Shown in pieces: positions 28,597-37,309 of a stretch of 64,000 nucleotides of DNA. The stretch spans positions 62,001 to 126,000 of the forward strand of contig JABJBP010000130.1 of the NCBI GenBank assembly GCA_018665815.1. Direction: 5' to 3'. The DNA comes from Rhodospirillaceae bacterium. Its GTDB lineage: Bacteria > Pseudomonadota > Alphaproteobacteria > Rhodospirillales > Casp-alpha2. The first letter of the stretch is position 1. Each line of letters begins with the position of its first letter. A program made the translations under genes and the position numbers. The notes below the pieces were generated by a model. That model made no database searches, was not told where the DNA came from, and saw nothing but the letters and a program-made list of their open reading frames with translations.

Positions 28597-29703
28597 TCAT
28601 CGCGCCATCATATCGGCAACAAGGGCATTGAGAAGGTCCGCCGGTACATCGCGCGTCGTAAAGGCCTCGCCGATCGCGCGGGCGAGCACGAAAGTCAGCT
28701 GCCCGCTTTCGGTTTTCTTATCCTTGCTCATATGTCCGATGATAAGTTCCGGGGTCCAATGCGGCTCGGCAATGTTTTTCACAGATGTTGGCAGGCCGAT
28801 GCCTTCAAGGTGGCGGGCCACGCGCACAACGTCCTGGCCGGTGCACAATTCAAGCCGATGGGACAACTCGAATGCGCACAGGCAACCGAAAGCGACGGCC
28901 TCACCGTGCAGCAATTTATCGGAATAGCCGGCTTCGGCTTCGAAGGCATGGGCGAAGGTGTGGCCAAGATTGAGTAGCGCCCGCCGACCGGCTTCACGTT
29001 CGTCGTCGGCGACGATCTCGGCCTTGGCCCGGCAGGACTGCTCGATGGCATAACGGCGCGCTTCGGCGTCACCGTCCACCAAAGCCTGAGCATTCATTTC
29101 GCACCAATCGAAAAATGCCGGATCGCTGATCATCCCGTATTTGACGACCTCGGCGTAACCGGCCAGGACCTGGCGTCGGGGGAGGGTGTTCAAAGTGTCC
29201 GTATCAGCGAGCACCAAAAGCGGTTGATGAAAGGCGCCGATCAGGTTTTTGCCCTGTGGCGTGTCGATACCGGTTTTGCCGCCGACCGAACTGTCGACCT
29301 GCGCCAGCAAGGTTGTCGGAATTTGGATGAACGGCACACCGCGTAGTGTGATGGCCGCAGCGAAACCCGTCAGATCGCCGATAACGCCGCCACCCAATGC
29401 AACGAGTGTGGTTTTGCGATCGATACCCTGGTCCAGCAACCATGCCGTCAATTCGTCAATACAGCGGATCGACTTGGTTTGCTCGCCGGGCGGAAAAATT
29501 TTCGTCGCGTGCTTGATCCCATGATGGTCCAGGGATTTCTGCAATGGCGCCAACCATGACGCCGCGACATTCTCATCGGTAATCACGAAGACTTGCGACG
29601 ATGGCACGACAGCTTTTATTCGCGCCCCCGCCGTTTCAATCAGGCCATTGCCAATTTCAACCGCGTAGGACCGATCACCAAGATCAACGTTGAGCGATGT
29701 CAT
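28597..29703 (-). CDS. aroB: 3-dehydroquinate synthase
   Basis: Second step of the shikimate pathway, cyclising DAHP with NAD and a divalent metal. The 368-residue protein has the NAD-binding ALGGGVIGDLTGFAAA and IPTTLLAQVDSSVGGKTG, followed by GKNLIGAFHQP. The zinc ligands are in the GYAEVVKYG, LNLGHTFAHA and LLHGEAVA segments. The ATG at 29703 with GAGG upstream avoids the long overlap with aroK implied by the frame from 29736. It is 7 bases after aroK. Confidence 0.96.
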   Translation of the reverse strand: MTSLNVDLGDRSYAVEIGNGLIETAGARIKAVVPSSQVFVITDENVAASWLAPLQKSLDHHGIKHATKIFPPGEQTKSIRCIDELTAWLLDQGIDRKTTLVALGGGVIGDLTGFAAAITLRGVPFIQIPTTLLAQVDSSVGGKTGIDTPQGKNLIGAFHQPLLVLADTDTLNTLPRRQVLAGYAEVVKYGMISDPAFFDWCEMNAQALVDGDAEARRYAIEQSCRAKAEIVADDEREAGRRALLNLGHTFAHAFEAEAGYSDKLLHGEAVAFGCLCAFELSHRLELCTGQDVVRVARHLEGIGLPTSVKNIAEPHWTPELIIGHMSKDKKTESGQLTFVLARAIGEAFTTRDVPADLLNALVADMMAR

Positions 29704-29710
29704 TGTCGGT

Positions 29711-30262
29711 TCAGACCTCATTCGGCTTTGCTCCATCGGTCGGCATCAGTGTTTCCAGTGCTGCCATGATTCCCTGCAATGTATCGCTAACACTTTCCTC
29801 GCCGGTTTCAACGGTGAGGTCGGCCTCAGCATATATGGGATATCGGGTTTCCATGAGTTCGCGTAAAATTTTCTGTGGGTCGCCAGCTTTCAAAATCGGG
29901 CGGCTGTCACGGCGTTTCGTACGCTCGAGCAGAATTTTCAAATCCGCCTTCAGCCATACCGATATGCTGTGCCGGGCAATGAGATCGCGGGTTTGGTCGT
30001 TGATGAACGCACCGCCACCGGTCGCGACGACACTGGGTGTTTCGCTTAAAATCCGTGCCATGACCCGTTCTTCGACTTCCCGAAATGCTTGTTCGCCATA
30101 AATTTCAAAGATGTCCGCGATTGAACACCCGGCCGCGTTAACAATTTCCTCATCGGTATCGATAAAGGGTATGCCGAGTGTGTCGGCCAGTCGTCTACCG
30201 ATGCTCGTTTTACCAGCCCCCATCAATCCCACGAGGACGACGAATTGTTCTGGATTCAACAT
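29711..30262 (-). CDS. aroK: Shikimate kinase
   Basis: Phosphorylates shikimate at O3. The 183-residue protein from the ATG at 30262 begins close to the P-loop GLMGAGKTS, then shows the shikimate-binding DTDEEI and GGGAFIND. The LID region RDSRPIL is also present. The longer frame to 30421 would add 53 residues without family character, so it is rejected. It is the first gene of aroK-aroB; divergent from a 46-residue membrane-protein gene 221 bases away. Confidence 0.96.
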   Translation of the reverse strand: MLNPEQFVVLVGLMGAGKTSIGRRLADTLGIPFIDTDEEIVNAAGCSIADIFEIYGEQAFREVEERVMARILSETPSVVATGGGAFINDQTRDLIARHSISVWLKADLKILLERTKRRDSRPILKAGDPQKILRELMETRYPIYAEADLTVETGEESVSDTLQGIMAALETLMPTDGAKPNEV

Positions 30263-30483
30263 GGATCGGCCAGGGGGCGGGGGAATTGCCGTGTATGCCG
30301 GCGCAATTCGACCGATTGACCCATGGGTAGCGTTGAAAGCGGCCGAGCGAGGCGATAATATGTCGCGGCGATCCGCGCCGAAATTTTGACACAGTCTGTG
30401 GTTAACATTTTCGCATAACATACGCGTACCCGTCCGCCGTCAAGGGGATGGAACACCAAGGGGCCTTTGAGGTTTTATCGCTC

Positions 30484-30624
30484 ATGAAAAATATTTCTCG
30501 GTTGGTTATGATCTTGGTGCTGATGATGTTCGTCGGTGGCGGAGTTTTCCTCGTGACCTGGGATATTCCTGCGCCGTCGAAAAAGATCGAAAAAGAGCTG
30601 CCTGATGATCGCTTCCCGAAATAG
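30484..30624 (+). CDS. 46-residue single-span membrane protein
   Basis: A short gene whose stop (30622-30624) overlaps the next gene by 20 bases. The product opens MKNISRLVMILVLMMFVGG, one hydrophobic span at about residues 6-25, then TWDIPAPSKKIEKELPDDRFPK facing the other side. A GAGG lies about 13 bases upstream. The TWDIPAPS and LPDDRFPK patterns recur, as I recall, in a similarly placed small protein of other Rhodospirillales, which argues it is real. Function unknown; coupled translation with the following helical-repeat protein suggests a joint envelope role. Confidence 0.75.
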   Translation: MKNISRLVMILVLMMFVGGGVFLVTWDIPAPSKKIEKELPDDRFPK

Positions 30625-32602
30625 ACGCGCCTTTAGGGGGGCTGTGTGTGTCGTCGGTCTGATGACCGCCGGCGCGCTAGGTTTGGCCGCCACCGCCGCC
30701 GCCCAGGGTACGGGGCCGGTGAAACTGACCGCGCCGAAAAAACTCAATCCTCGCGACGGCACGCCGCAGGGAGCCTCAGGCACGGCGGTGCCGACATCCA
30801 TCTTTGGATATAAATCAGGACCGAACCGGCGTTCTATAACGGCGCGGCCATCGGTTGGATCGGCAGGCATCCAAGTTGATCAGTTGCGCGCCGTTGAGCC
30901 CGACTCGGCCGGTACCTTAACGGCGAAAACCGGTGGTTTTGGTGTTGATATGTGGGCCGGCTCACAACGCGCCTACGTCATGCGACTGCTGCGCGCGTTG
31001 CCGTCCTATACGGGCTCGGCGACAATCCGTGATGGATTGCGGCGTGCATTGCTAAGTGCCGCCTCGGCCCCCCAGGGATTGCAGTCCGGAGCAAAGGCCG
31101 GACCAAGCCTCGCCGCCGCGCGGCTGCGCGCGTTGATCGCGCTTGGCGATTATGCCGGCGCGTCGGACTTGCTGACGGTCATGCCTCGGCAAGGCCGCGG
31201 CCCGGCGTTACTGCGCGTTGAGGCGGAGTTAAATTTTCTGACCAAGGATCACACCTCGGCCTGTGGGTTGGTTGGCGACCAGGTGCAATCGAATGCTGGG
31301 GATTTTTGGCAAAAGGCTTTGATATTCTGCCAAATCCTGGCGGGGCAGGCGGATAAAGCGGAATTGGGCCTAACTTTGATGCGTGAGACCGGCCTCGAAG
31401 ACCAACTGTTTTTGGCCCTCGCCACCAACCTGATCAACGGCGATCCCGTCAGTATTGAAAACTTCGGTAAGCCCTCGGTCCTTCATCTGACTTTAATGGG
31501 CGCGGCGAAATTCGTGTTGCCCGCCGGTGCCGGCCAGCGCCGCTCAGGCGTGCTGCGATATCTGGCTATTTCTCCGCATATCTCAGCCGAACAACGCATC
31601 AATGCCATTGAACTGGCTGTCGGGCAGGAGTTGTTCGGCGAGGTGTTGTTAAATCGCCTCTACAGCAAAATTGATATGGAAAAGGCGGCGGACAGTGATA
31701 TCGCCCAGATGGCCGTCGAACGCGCCAAGCTTTACCGCGCGGCCATGGGCGCCAAAGTCCCCACGGCAAAAGCCGAAGCGGCATCACGCGCCCTGGAATC
31801 GGGGCGGCAGTCGAAAAGATTTGGTACCGTCGCGCGAATTTTCGGCCCCATGCTGAAGAACATTCCGCCCAGCCATGATTTGTTATGGTTCGCCCCAATA
31901 GCCTTTCGAGCCTTGGCGATAAACGGCGAGGACGATGTTGCCAGGGCTTGGCTTGATCTGGCGCGCCGTAATGCCGCGATATCCGAGGAAGCCGGCAAAT
32001 TACTTCGTGAAATGGCGCCGCTGATACAGTTGTTCGACGATGCCCTGAGCGGCGGCGAGGCGCTACCGGCATCCGCCACATGGGATACCGATCAGGCGGT
32101 CCTGTATTATGGTTTGGCCGAAGCACTGGGCAAGGACGTGCCCGAACATCGTTGGGAGCCACTGGTGCTGAATGCCGCGAAGACACAACCGATGCCCGAT
32201 CCGGCATTGTGGATCAGGTTGGTGCGGTTGAACCAATCCACCGTGGCTGTTGAGGCGCCGCCCGCCCAAACCGTATCGGCCAGCGCCGTGTTGGCTCGGG
32301 GCTCTCTGGCACCTGTCGCGGCTACGACTATCAGCGCAGCGCCCGGTCGCGGCCCTGCCACCAAAGCCTCGGGATCGGTGGTCATGTCGGAAGCCTTGCC
32401 GCCGCCGACCCCTGGTGCTGCCAGTGGCGAAACCCGCGTTGGCGAGCGCCTGTTGTTGATTGCCTTGGCGATGGGCGACAAAGACTTGGACGACGTTAAT
32501 CCGGTAGTTGTCGCCGAAGTGGTCCGTGGGTTGCGCCGGATCGGTCTTGGCGCGGCGGCCCGAAAATTAGCAATGGAGGCCGCGATAAACGCGGGCTTAT
32601 GA
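30605..32602 (+). CDS. Large exported helical-repeat protein
   Basis: A 665-residue protein with a signal peptide (hydrophobic residues about 13-33, ending ATAAAQG). A Pro/Gly/Lys-rich linker runs to about residue 105. The main body is a long series of paired helices (LRALIALGDYAGASDLLTVMP, ARAWLDLARRNAAISEEAGKLL), resembling degenerate TPR repeats. The region around 545-605 is Ala/Pro-rich and disordered. Two Cys at about 219 and 239 could form a disulfide. No enzymatic motif is visible; probably a periplasmic scaffold. Its stop overlaps xerD by 4 bases. Confidence 0.8.
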   Translation: MIASRNRRAFRGAVCVVGLMTAGALGLAATAAAQGTGPVKLTAPKKLNPRDGTPQGASGTAVPTSIFGYKSGPNRRSITARPSVGSAGIQVDQLRAVEPDSAGTLTAKTGGFGVDMWAGSQRAYVMRLLRALPSYTGSATIRDGLRRALLSAASAPQGLQSGAKAGPSLAAARLRALIALGDYAGASDLLTVMPRQGRGPALLRVEAELNFLTKDHTSACGLVGDQVQSNAGDFWQKALIFCQILAGQADKAELGLTLMRETGLEDQLFLALATNLINGDPVSIENFGKPSVLHLTLMGAAKFVLPAGAGQRRSGVLRYLAISPHISAEQRINAIELAVGQELFGEVLLNRLYSKIDMEKAADSDIAQMAVERAKLYRAAMGAKVPTAKAEAASRALESGRQSKRFGTVARIFGPMLKNIPPSHDLLWFAPIAFRALAINGEDDVARAWLDLARRNAAISEEAGKLLREMAPLIQLFDDALSGGEALPASATWDTDQAVLYYGLAEALGKDVPEHRWEPLVLNAAKTQPMPDPALWIRLVRLNQSTVAVEAPPAQTVSASAVLARGSLAPVAATTISAAPGRGPATKASGSVVMSEALPPPTPGAASGETRVGERLLLIALAMGDKDLDDVNPVVVAEVVRGLRRIGLGAAARKLAMEAAINAGL

Positions 32603-33564
32603 GCCCCCGAAATCGCGGCGATAGTGGGCGCGGCATCACCGCCACCACCTCGGCGCATCTGGAAACGTTTCTGGACATGATGGTCGCGGACCGCGGTGCG
32701 GCGGAAAACACCATAGAATCCTATCGCCGCGATCTGGAAGATTTTCTGGGGTTTTTAGTGCGCCGCAAGCGGACACTGGAAAGTGCCGAGACCACCCACA
32801 TCCGAGGCTATTTGAAAACATTATCGGAAGCCGGGATGGCACCCAGCACGTCATCACGCCGGCTTTCGGCAATCCGGCAATTCTACCGGTTCATGCATGC
32901 TGAACGGGTTCGTGACGATGATCCGTCCGGTGGGCTAGATAGCCCGAAGCCCCGAAAAGCCTTGCCGAAGTTTCTGAGCGAGGCTGAGGTTGAGCAATTG
33001 TTGGAGGCAGCACATGGACGGAGCGGTACCGTTGGATTGCGCCTCACAGCGCTGGTCGAAACGCTATATGCGACGGGACTTCGCGTCAGCGAGTTGGTCG
33101 GCTTGCCCATATCGGCGTTGTCTAGGGATGGCACGATGCTGGTATTTCGGGGCAAGGGCGGCAAGGAGCGGATGGTGCCGTTGAGCGAGCCGGCCATTGA
33201 TGGGTTGGCCGCCTATTTGCCGATCCGCGAAAGCTTCCTGCCGCGCGGGCGTGCTGCCGACAACGGGTTCATGTTTCCATCACGAGGCCGCCAAGGGCAT
33301 CTGACGCGGGTTCGGTTCCATCAAATATTGAAGGAACTGGCCATGGAAGCCGGCCTTGACCCCAAGCGGGTGTCGCCGCATGTGCTGCGCCACTCATTTG
33401 CGTCCCATCTCTTGGCGCATGGCGCCGATCTCCGCGCCTTGCAGCAGATGCTGGGCCATTCCGATATCTCAACAACCCAAATTTATACCCATGTGCTGGA
33501 CGAGCGCCTAAAGGCACTGGTTTCTGACGCCCATCCGTTGGCCGATTTGAATAGAGGGAAATAA
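32599..33564 (+). CDS. xerD: Site-specific tyrosine recombinase XerD
   Basis: Resolves chromosome dimers at dif with XerC and FtsK. The 321-residue protein has an N-terminal SAM-like DNA-binding domain (about 15-105) and the catalytic set Arg162 (GLRVSEL), Lys186 (RGKGGKE), His261-Arg264 (HVLRHSF), His287 (LGHSDI) and Tyr296 (QIYTHV). XerD is preferred to XerC because of the neighbourhood with aroK and the helical-repeat protein. It is coupled to the preceding gene by a 4-base overlap; no dif-like site was found here. Confidence 0.94.
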   Translation: MSPRNRGDSGRGITATTSAHLETFLDMMVADRGAAENTIESYRRDLEDFLGFLVRRKRTLESAETTHIRGYLKTLSEAGMAPSTSSRRLSAIRQFYRFMHAERVRDDDPSGGLDSPKPRKALPKFLSEAEVEQLLEAAHGRSGTVGLRLTALVETLYATGLRVSELVGLPISALSRDGTMLVFRGKGGKERMVPLSEPAIDGLAAYLPIRESFLPRGRAADNGFMFPSRGRQGHLTRVRFHQILKELAMEAGLDPKRVSPHVLRHSFASHLLAHGADLRALQQMLGHSDISTTQIYTHVLDERLKALVSDAHPLADLNRGK

Positions 33565-33609
33565 ATTTGTGTGCCGCCGCCTTGGCTGTCGTTTGGCCCG
33601 AGGTTTGGA

Positions 33610-34935
33610 TTATTCAGCCAGCGTGGCGACGATCCAGCGCACGGTACGTAGTAGCCGCGCATCATCGCCTTTCGGTCCGACCACCTGGACGCCAATGGGC
33701 AGGTCATTGTTACCCGCGAGCAACGGAATGGTGACCGCCGGCAGTCCCAGGTAGGTCCAAAGCGTGCAAAATGCGGGGCTTCCGGTGGCATCTAGGCCGG
33801 CCGGTGCTTCGCCGCTCGTCGCAGGCGTAATAATCGCGTCATAACGATCAAAAAATGCCGAAATTTCAGACCGCAACCAGTCGCGCTTATCCATGGCGTT
33901 GCGGTAATCGACGGCGCTGGCTTGCCTGCCGGTCCCGATCATCTCGATCATCTGCGGGCTGAACTGATCTTTTCCGTTGTCATACAAGCCTTGGAGATTA
34001 TGAGCCATATCGACACTCATGACGGTTTGATGAAGCGCCCATCCGTCATCATATTCGATGGGTAACGTGTCTTCGTGGCAGCGCTCGCCAAGGGCGGCGG
34101 CCAATTCGATGAAGGCGGCGGCACCGTCTTCATCGATATCCTTCCATGCGGCGGTTTTAACGAACGCCAAGTCCGGCTCAACCGGGGGGTCGGATAGGGC
34201 GGTTTCGACTAACGCCGGCTTTGCCGTCGGGCGCATATCAGGGTCTGCTGCGTCGAAGGTCATGACCTGCTCGGCAATAAGGGCGAGATCCTCGATGGAC
34301 CGCGCAAAAATGCCCATGGTGTCGAGAATGTGCGAAAGTTTCAGGACCCCCGTCCGCGAGATCAGGCCGTGGGTCGTTTTGTATCCATAGACTCCGCAGT
34401 AGGATGCGGGGCGGATAACCGAGCCGTTGGTTTGGCTGCCAAATGCCGCCGGCACCATATGCGCCGCGACTGCCGCCGCCGAGCCGCTGGAAGAGCCGCC
34501 GGGTGTGTGGTCAGGGTTATGGGGATTGCGGGTTTTGCCTGGCGCGAAATACGCCAGTTCCGTGGTGACTGTCTTGCCCATGATGATGGCGCCCGCTTGA
34601 CGCAACATGGCGACCAGGGCGGCATCGTCGTCGGGCGCGCGCCCGGCATGAATGGGGGTGCCGTTTTCCGTCGGCATATCGGCGGTATCGATAATATCCT
34701 TGATGCCGATGGGAACCCCGTGAAGCGGGCCCAGCGGCAAGCCGTTTTGGCGATGAAGATCATGTGCGCGAGCTTGTTCCAAAGCAAACGCCGGGTCCAG
34801 ATAGGTCCAGGCCTGAACGCCGTCATCAACGGCGGCGATTCGATCAAGGCAGGCTTGGACCAATTCCTCGGACGATATCAGGCCGTCACGAATCTGGCGT
34901 GCCGCTTCGGCAGCGGAAAGTTCACATAGAGACAT
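33610..34935 (-). CDS. Amidase signature family hydrolase, TRAP-linked
   Basis: A 441-residue amidase. The catalytic Lys is in IGIKDIIDTA (about residue 80), the cis-Ser in GGSSSGSAAAVA and the nucleophile Ser in GSQTNGSVIRPAS. GSVIRPASYCGVYGYK is typical of the subgroup near allophanate hydrolase and aryl-amide hydrolases. It is the last gene after a TRAP transporter and a 66-residue membrane protein on the same strand, so I infer that it hydrolyses an amide taken up by that transporter. It is convergent with xerD. Confidence 0.9.
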   Translation of the reverse strand: MSLCELSAAEAARQIRDGLISSEELVQACLDRIAAVDDGVQAWTYLDPAFALEQARAHDLHRQNGLPLGPLHGVPIGIKDIIDTADMPTENGTPIHAGRAPDDDAALVAMLRQAGAIIMGKTVTTELAYFAPGKTRNPHNPDHTPGGSSSGSAAAVAAHMVPAAFGSQTNGSVIRPASYCGVYGYKTTHGLISRTGVLKLSHILDTMGIFARSIEDLALIAEQVMTFDAADPDMRPTAKPALVETALSDPPVEPDLAFVKTAAWKDIDEDGAAAFIELAAALGERCHEDTLPIEYDDGWALHQTVMSVDMAHNLQGLYDNGKDQFSPQMIEMIGTGRQASAVDYRNAMDKRDWLRSEISAFFDRYDAIITPATSGEAPAGLDATGSPAFCTLWTYLGLPAVTIPLLAGNNDLPIGVQVVGPKGDDARLLRTVRWIVATLAE

Positions 34936-34982
34936 GGAGTTCGATCCTTAATGCTGGGGCGTGGTCTTCTGCAAACGGGCAG

Positions 34983-35183
34983 TTATTTCGCTTTGCGAAA
35001 GCAAGTATCCCAAAGGTCGTAAAAAATCAAAGGCAGAACGGTCAAGCAGATCACCCAGAATGGAAGGCCGCCCCAAAATCCCGCAAACCCGGCGGATATG
35101 CCCTGCGCCAGGCCCAGCACGAAAACCGAAACCATCAATGATCCGAGCAAGCCGGATATCTTTTCAAGGGTGCCTGCGGACAT
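34983..35183 (-). CDS. 66-residue membrane protein of the TRAP operon
   Basis: Two hydrophobic spans (about residues 8-31 and 37-55) and a basic C-terminus (DTCFRKAK). GGGAG about 7 bases before the ATG supports translation. It sits between dctM and the amidase on the same strand with short gaps. No family is recognised. A transporter accessory or assembly role is inference from position alone. Confidence 0.68.
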   Translation of the reverse strand: MSAGTLEKISGLLGSLMVSVFVLGLAQGISAGFAGFWGGLPFWVICLTVLPLIFYDLWDTCFRKAK

Positions 35184-35217
35184 GTTTCACTCCCTAAGTT
35201 CGATCAGTGCACGGCGA

Positions 35218-36585
35218 CTACGGAATATACTTACCAAAAAAGTAATCCGGCAGCCACAGTGCGATCTGAGGATATTGATACATCAAGATCATGATCCCGA
35301 TAACAATGCCCAGGTAGGGCATGATGCCTCTGAAAATATCGACCAGTTCAATGACCTTCCCCAGTACCCCTTTGAGATAGTACGCCGACATAGCCATGGG
35401 TGGAGTGAGGAACGAGGTTTGCAGGTTAAGCGCCACCAGCATGGCGAAGAAATACGGATTCACGCCGAATGCCGGCAGCATGGGCAGGAATATCGGCACG
35501 AAAATGATCAAAATTTCCGACCATTCCAGTGGCCACCCAAGCAAGAAGATAATGACCTGAACGAAAATTAGGAATTGCCAGGGCGCCAATTCAAACCCGA
35601 GAATGAAGTGCTCGATGATTTCGTGCCCGCCCAGATATGAGAAAACGGATGCGAAGGTCCAAGAGCCGACAAACAGCCAGCACACCATGGCCGTCGCTTT
35701 CGCCGTCAGGTAAACGGATTCCTTGAGCATATCCCAACTCAATGAGCGATATAACGCAGCCAGAACAAGCCCACCGAAAGCGCCCATGGCGGCCGCTTCC
35801 GCCGGTGTCGCCAGTCCGCCTAGAATTGAGCCCAGCACCAGCATGATCAACGCCGTCAGCGGCACGAACGAGGTCAACAATTGCCAATAAACCACTCGTC
35901 TGGGCGGGACATCTTCATCGCGCGGCTTTGGTGCGATTGATGGATTAATCATGACCCGTATGATGACATAAATGATGTATGATCCAGCCAGCATGAAGCC
36001 TGGAATAATGGCTGCTGCATAAAGCCGCAACGGTGACAGCTCGGCGATAGCAGCGTAAACGATCAACATGATCGACGGCGGAATCAAGATGCCAAGGGTG
36101 CCGCCGGCACAAATTACGCCGGAAGCAAAGCTCTTGTCATAATTGGCTTTGGCCATGGCGGGATACGCCAGTAATCCCATCAACGTCACAACCGCACCAA
36201 CGATGCCGCTGGCCGTTGAAAACACGGCACAGGTAATAAGCGCTGCAATGGCCATGGAACCCGGTAGATTGCGGGCCGCCATTTGCAGGGCATAAAACAG
36301 TTTGTTGACGATATTCGCGCGCTCGACGACGTAGCCCATGAACAAGAACAGTGGGATGGCCACCAGGGTGTCGTTTTCCATCACCGAATAAGTGTTTTGG
36401 TTCAACAGATAGAAAATCTTGTTGTTGAGCACATCGGAAATCGTGCTGATGGAGCCGGCTTCATAATAGGCGTAATAGCCAAAGCCGACCCCCATGGCGA
36501 GCAAGGTGAAGGCGACCGGGAATCCGAGCAATACCATCACGATGAACAGCGACAACATCAAAATTGCGACTTCGGGGTTCGTCAT
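35218..36585 (-). CDS. dctM: TRAP transporter large permease (DctM)
   Basis: The 455-residue 12-span subunit that couples sodium entry to solute uptake in tripartite ATP-independent periplasmic transporters. It shows the family patterns GFPVAFTLLAMGVGFGYYAY near the start, GALVTLMG-like sequence (GIVGAVVTLMGLLAYP), GGTLGILIPPSIMLIVYA and TPAEAAAMGAFGG. The Ile-Pro-Pro motif is a DctM hallmark. It follows the DctQ subunit by 39 bases on the same strand. Confidence 0.94.
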   Translation of the reverse strand: MTNPEVAILMLSLFIVMVLLGFPVAFTLLAMGVGFGYYAYYEAGSISTISDVLNNKIFYLLNQNTYSVMENDTLVAIPLFLFMGYVVERANIVNKLFYALQMAARNLPGSMAIAALITCAVFSTASGIVGAVVTLMGLLAYPAMAKANYDKSFASGVICAGGTLGILIPPSIMLIVYAAIAELSPLRLYAAAIIPGFMLAGSYIIYVIIRVMINPSIAPKPRDEDVPPRRVVYWQLLTSFVPLTALIMLVLGSILGGLATPAEAAAMGAFGGLVLAALYRSLSWDMLKESVYLTAKATAMVCWLFVGSWTFASVFSYLGGHEIIEHFILGFELAPWQFLIFVQVIIFLLGWPLEWSEILIIFVPIFLPMLPAFGVNPYFFAMLVALNLQTSFLTPPMAMSAYYLKGVLGKVIELVDIFRGIMPYLGIVIGIMILMYQYPQIALWLPDYFFGKYIP

Positions 36586-36624
36586 CCTCGTGCGTGCTCC
36601 GTCAAATCAGAAATGAATTAAAGG

Positions 36625-37200
36625 TTATTGGGCTTCGGCCTTGGCCGCTTGAGCCTGCAATAAATCTTCTGTTTCTTGTGCATCCTTAAGGCGCGGTAGC
36701 CATTTGTTTTCCTTGATCGCCAAATAGCACCGCATGCATTCGGCAGTCCCTTGAATAATGAACAAGGCACCTGCCATGGGGATTAGGGTTTTGAAAAAAT
36801 AAATCTGAATTCGGGCGGGGCTGTTCCAGCTAACTTCCTTGTAGCGCCAAGAGTCAGATGCGATTTCCCAGCCGTACCAGAGTAGAGCGAGCATGCCGGG
36901 GAAAAAGAAAATGATATAAAGAATGAGATCGATGCGCGCCTGCCAGCGTACCGACAATAGGCGGTAAACCACGTCGGCGCGCACGTGGGTGTCCTGGGCA
37001 AGGGCATAGGGGCCGGCCATCAGGAACAAAGCGCCATACATCTGGACCATCATGTCGAAAACCCAGACGGTGGGGGCGTTGAGCACATAGCGGACGAAAA
37101 CTTCGTAGGCGACCGACAAAGTCAAAATCAAAATACACCAGCCAAACGCCCGCCCAATCCAAATGCTGAGCCCTTCGATGGCATGGATAATTGAAATCAC
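36625..37200 (-). CDS. dctQ: TRAP transporter small permease (DctQ)
   Basis: The 191-residue four-span partner of DctM. Hydrophobic segments lie at about 13-33, 48-65, 88-110 and 133-155. WVFDMMVQMYGALFLMAGPYALAQDTHVRADV (about 40-72, given as a span) is the typical DctQ stretch between helices 2 and 3. The C-terminal tail is hydrophilic (QETEDLLQAQAAKAEAQ). It lies between the receptor gene and dctM. Confidence 0.92.
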   Translation of the reverse strand: MISIIHAIEGLSIWIGRAFGWCILILTLSVAYEVFVRYVLNAPTVWVFDMMVQMYGALFLMAGPYALAQDTHVRADVVYRLLSVRWQARIDLILYIIFFFPGMLALLWYGWEIASDSWRYKEVSWNSPARIQIYFFKTLIPMAGALFIIQGTAECMRCYLAIKENKWLPRLKDAQETEDLLQAQAAKAEAQ

Positions 37201-37239
37201 TGGTGGTCTCCCGCTTAAACTTTTCTTGTTCAGATATGA

Positions 37240-37265
37240 GAGGGACAGCCCTTGGGCTGTCCCTC
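37240..37265 (-). promoter_or_regulatory. Stem-loop between TRAP receptor and permease genes
   Basis: A perfect 12-base inverted repeat (GAGGGACAGCCC at 37240-37251, GGGCTGTCCCTC at 37254-37265) with a two-base gap. It lies 44 bases after the receptor gene and 39 bases before dctQ. No T run follows on the minus strand, so it is more likely an RNA-stabilising or attenuating structure than a full terminator. Such structures commonly let the periplasmic receptor be made in excess of the permease. Confidence 0.75.
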
Positions 37266-37309
37266 CCTATCATCACTGATCATTTGATCTTGCAAATTCG
37301 CCGATCAAA

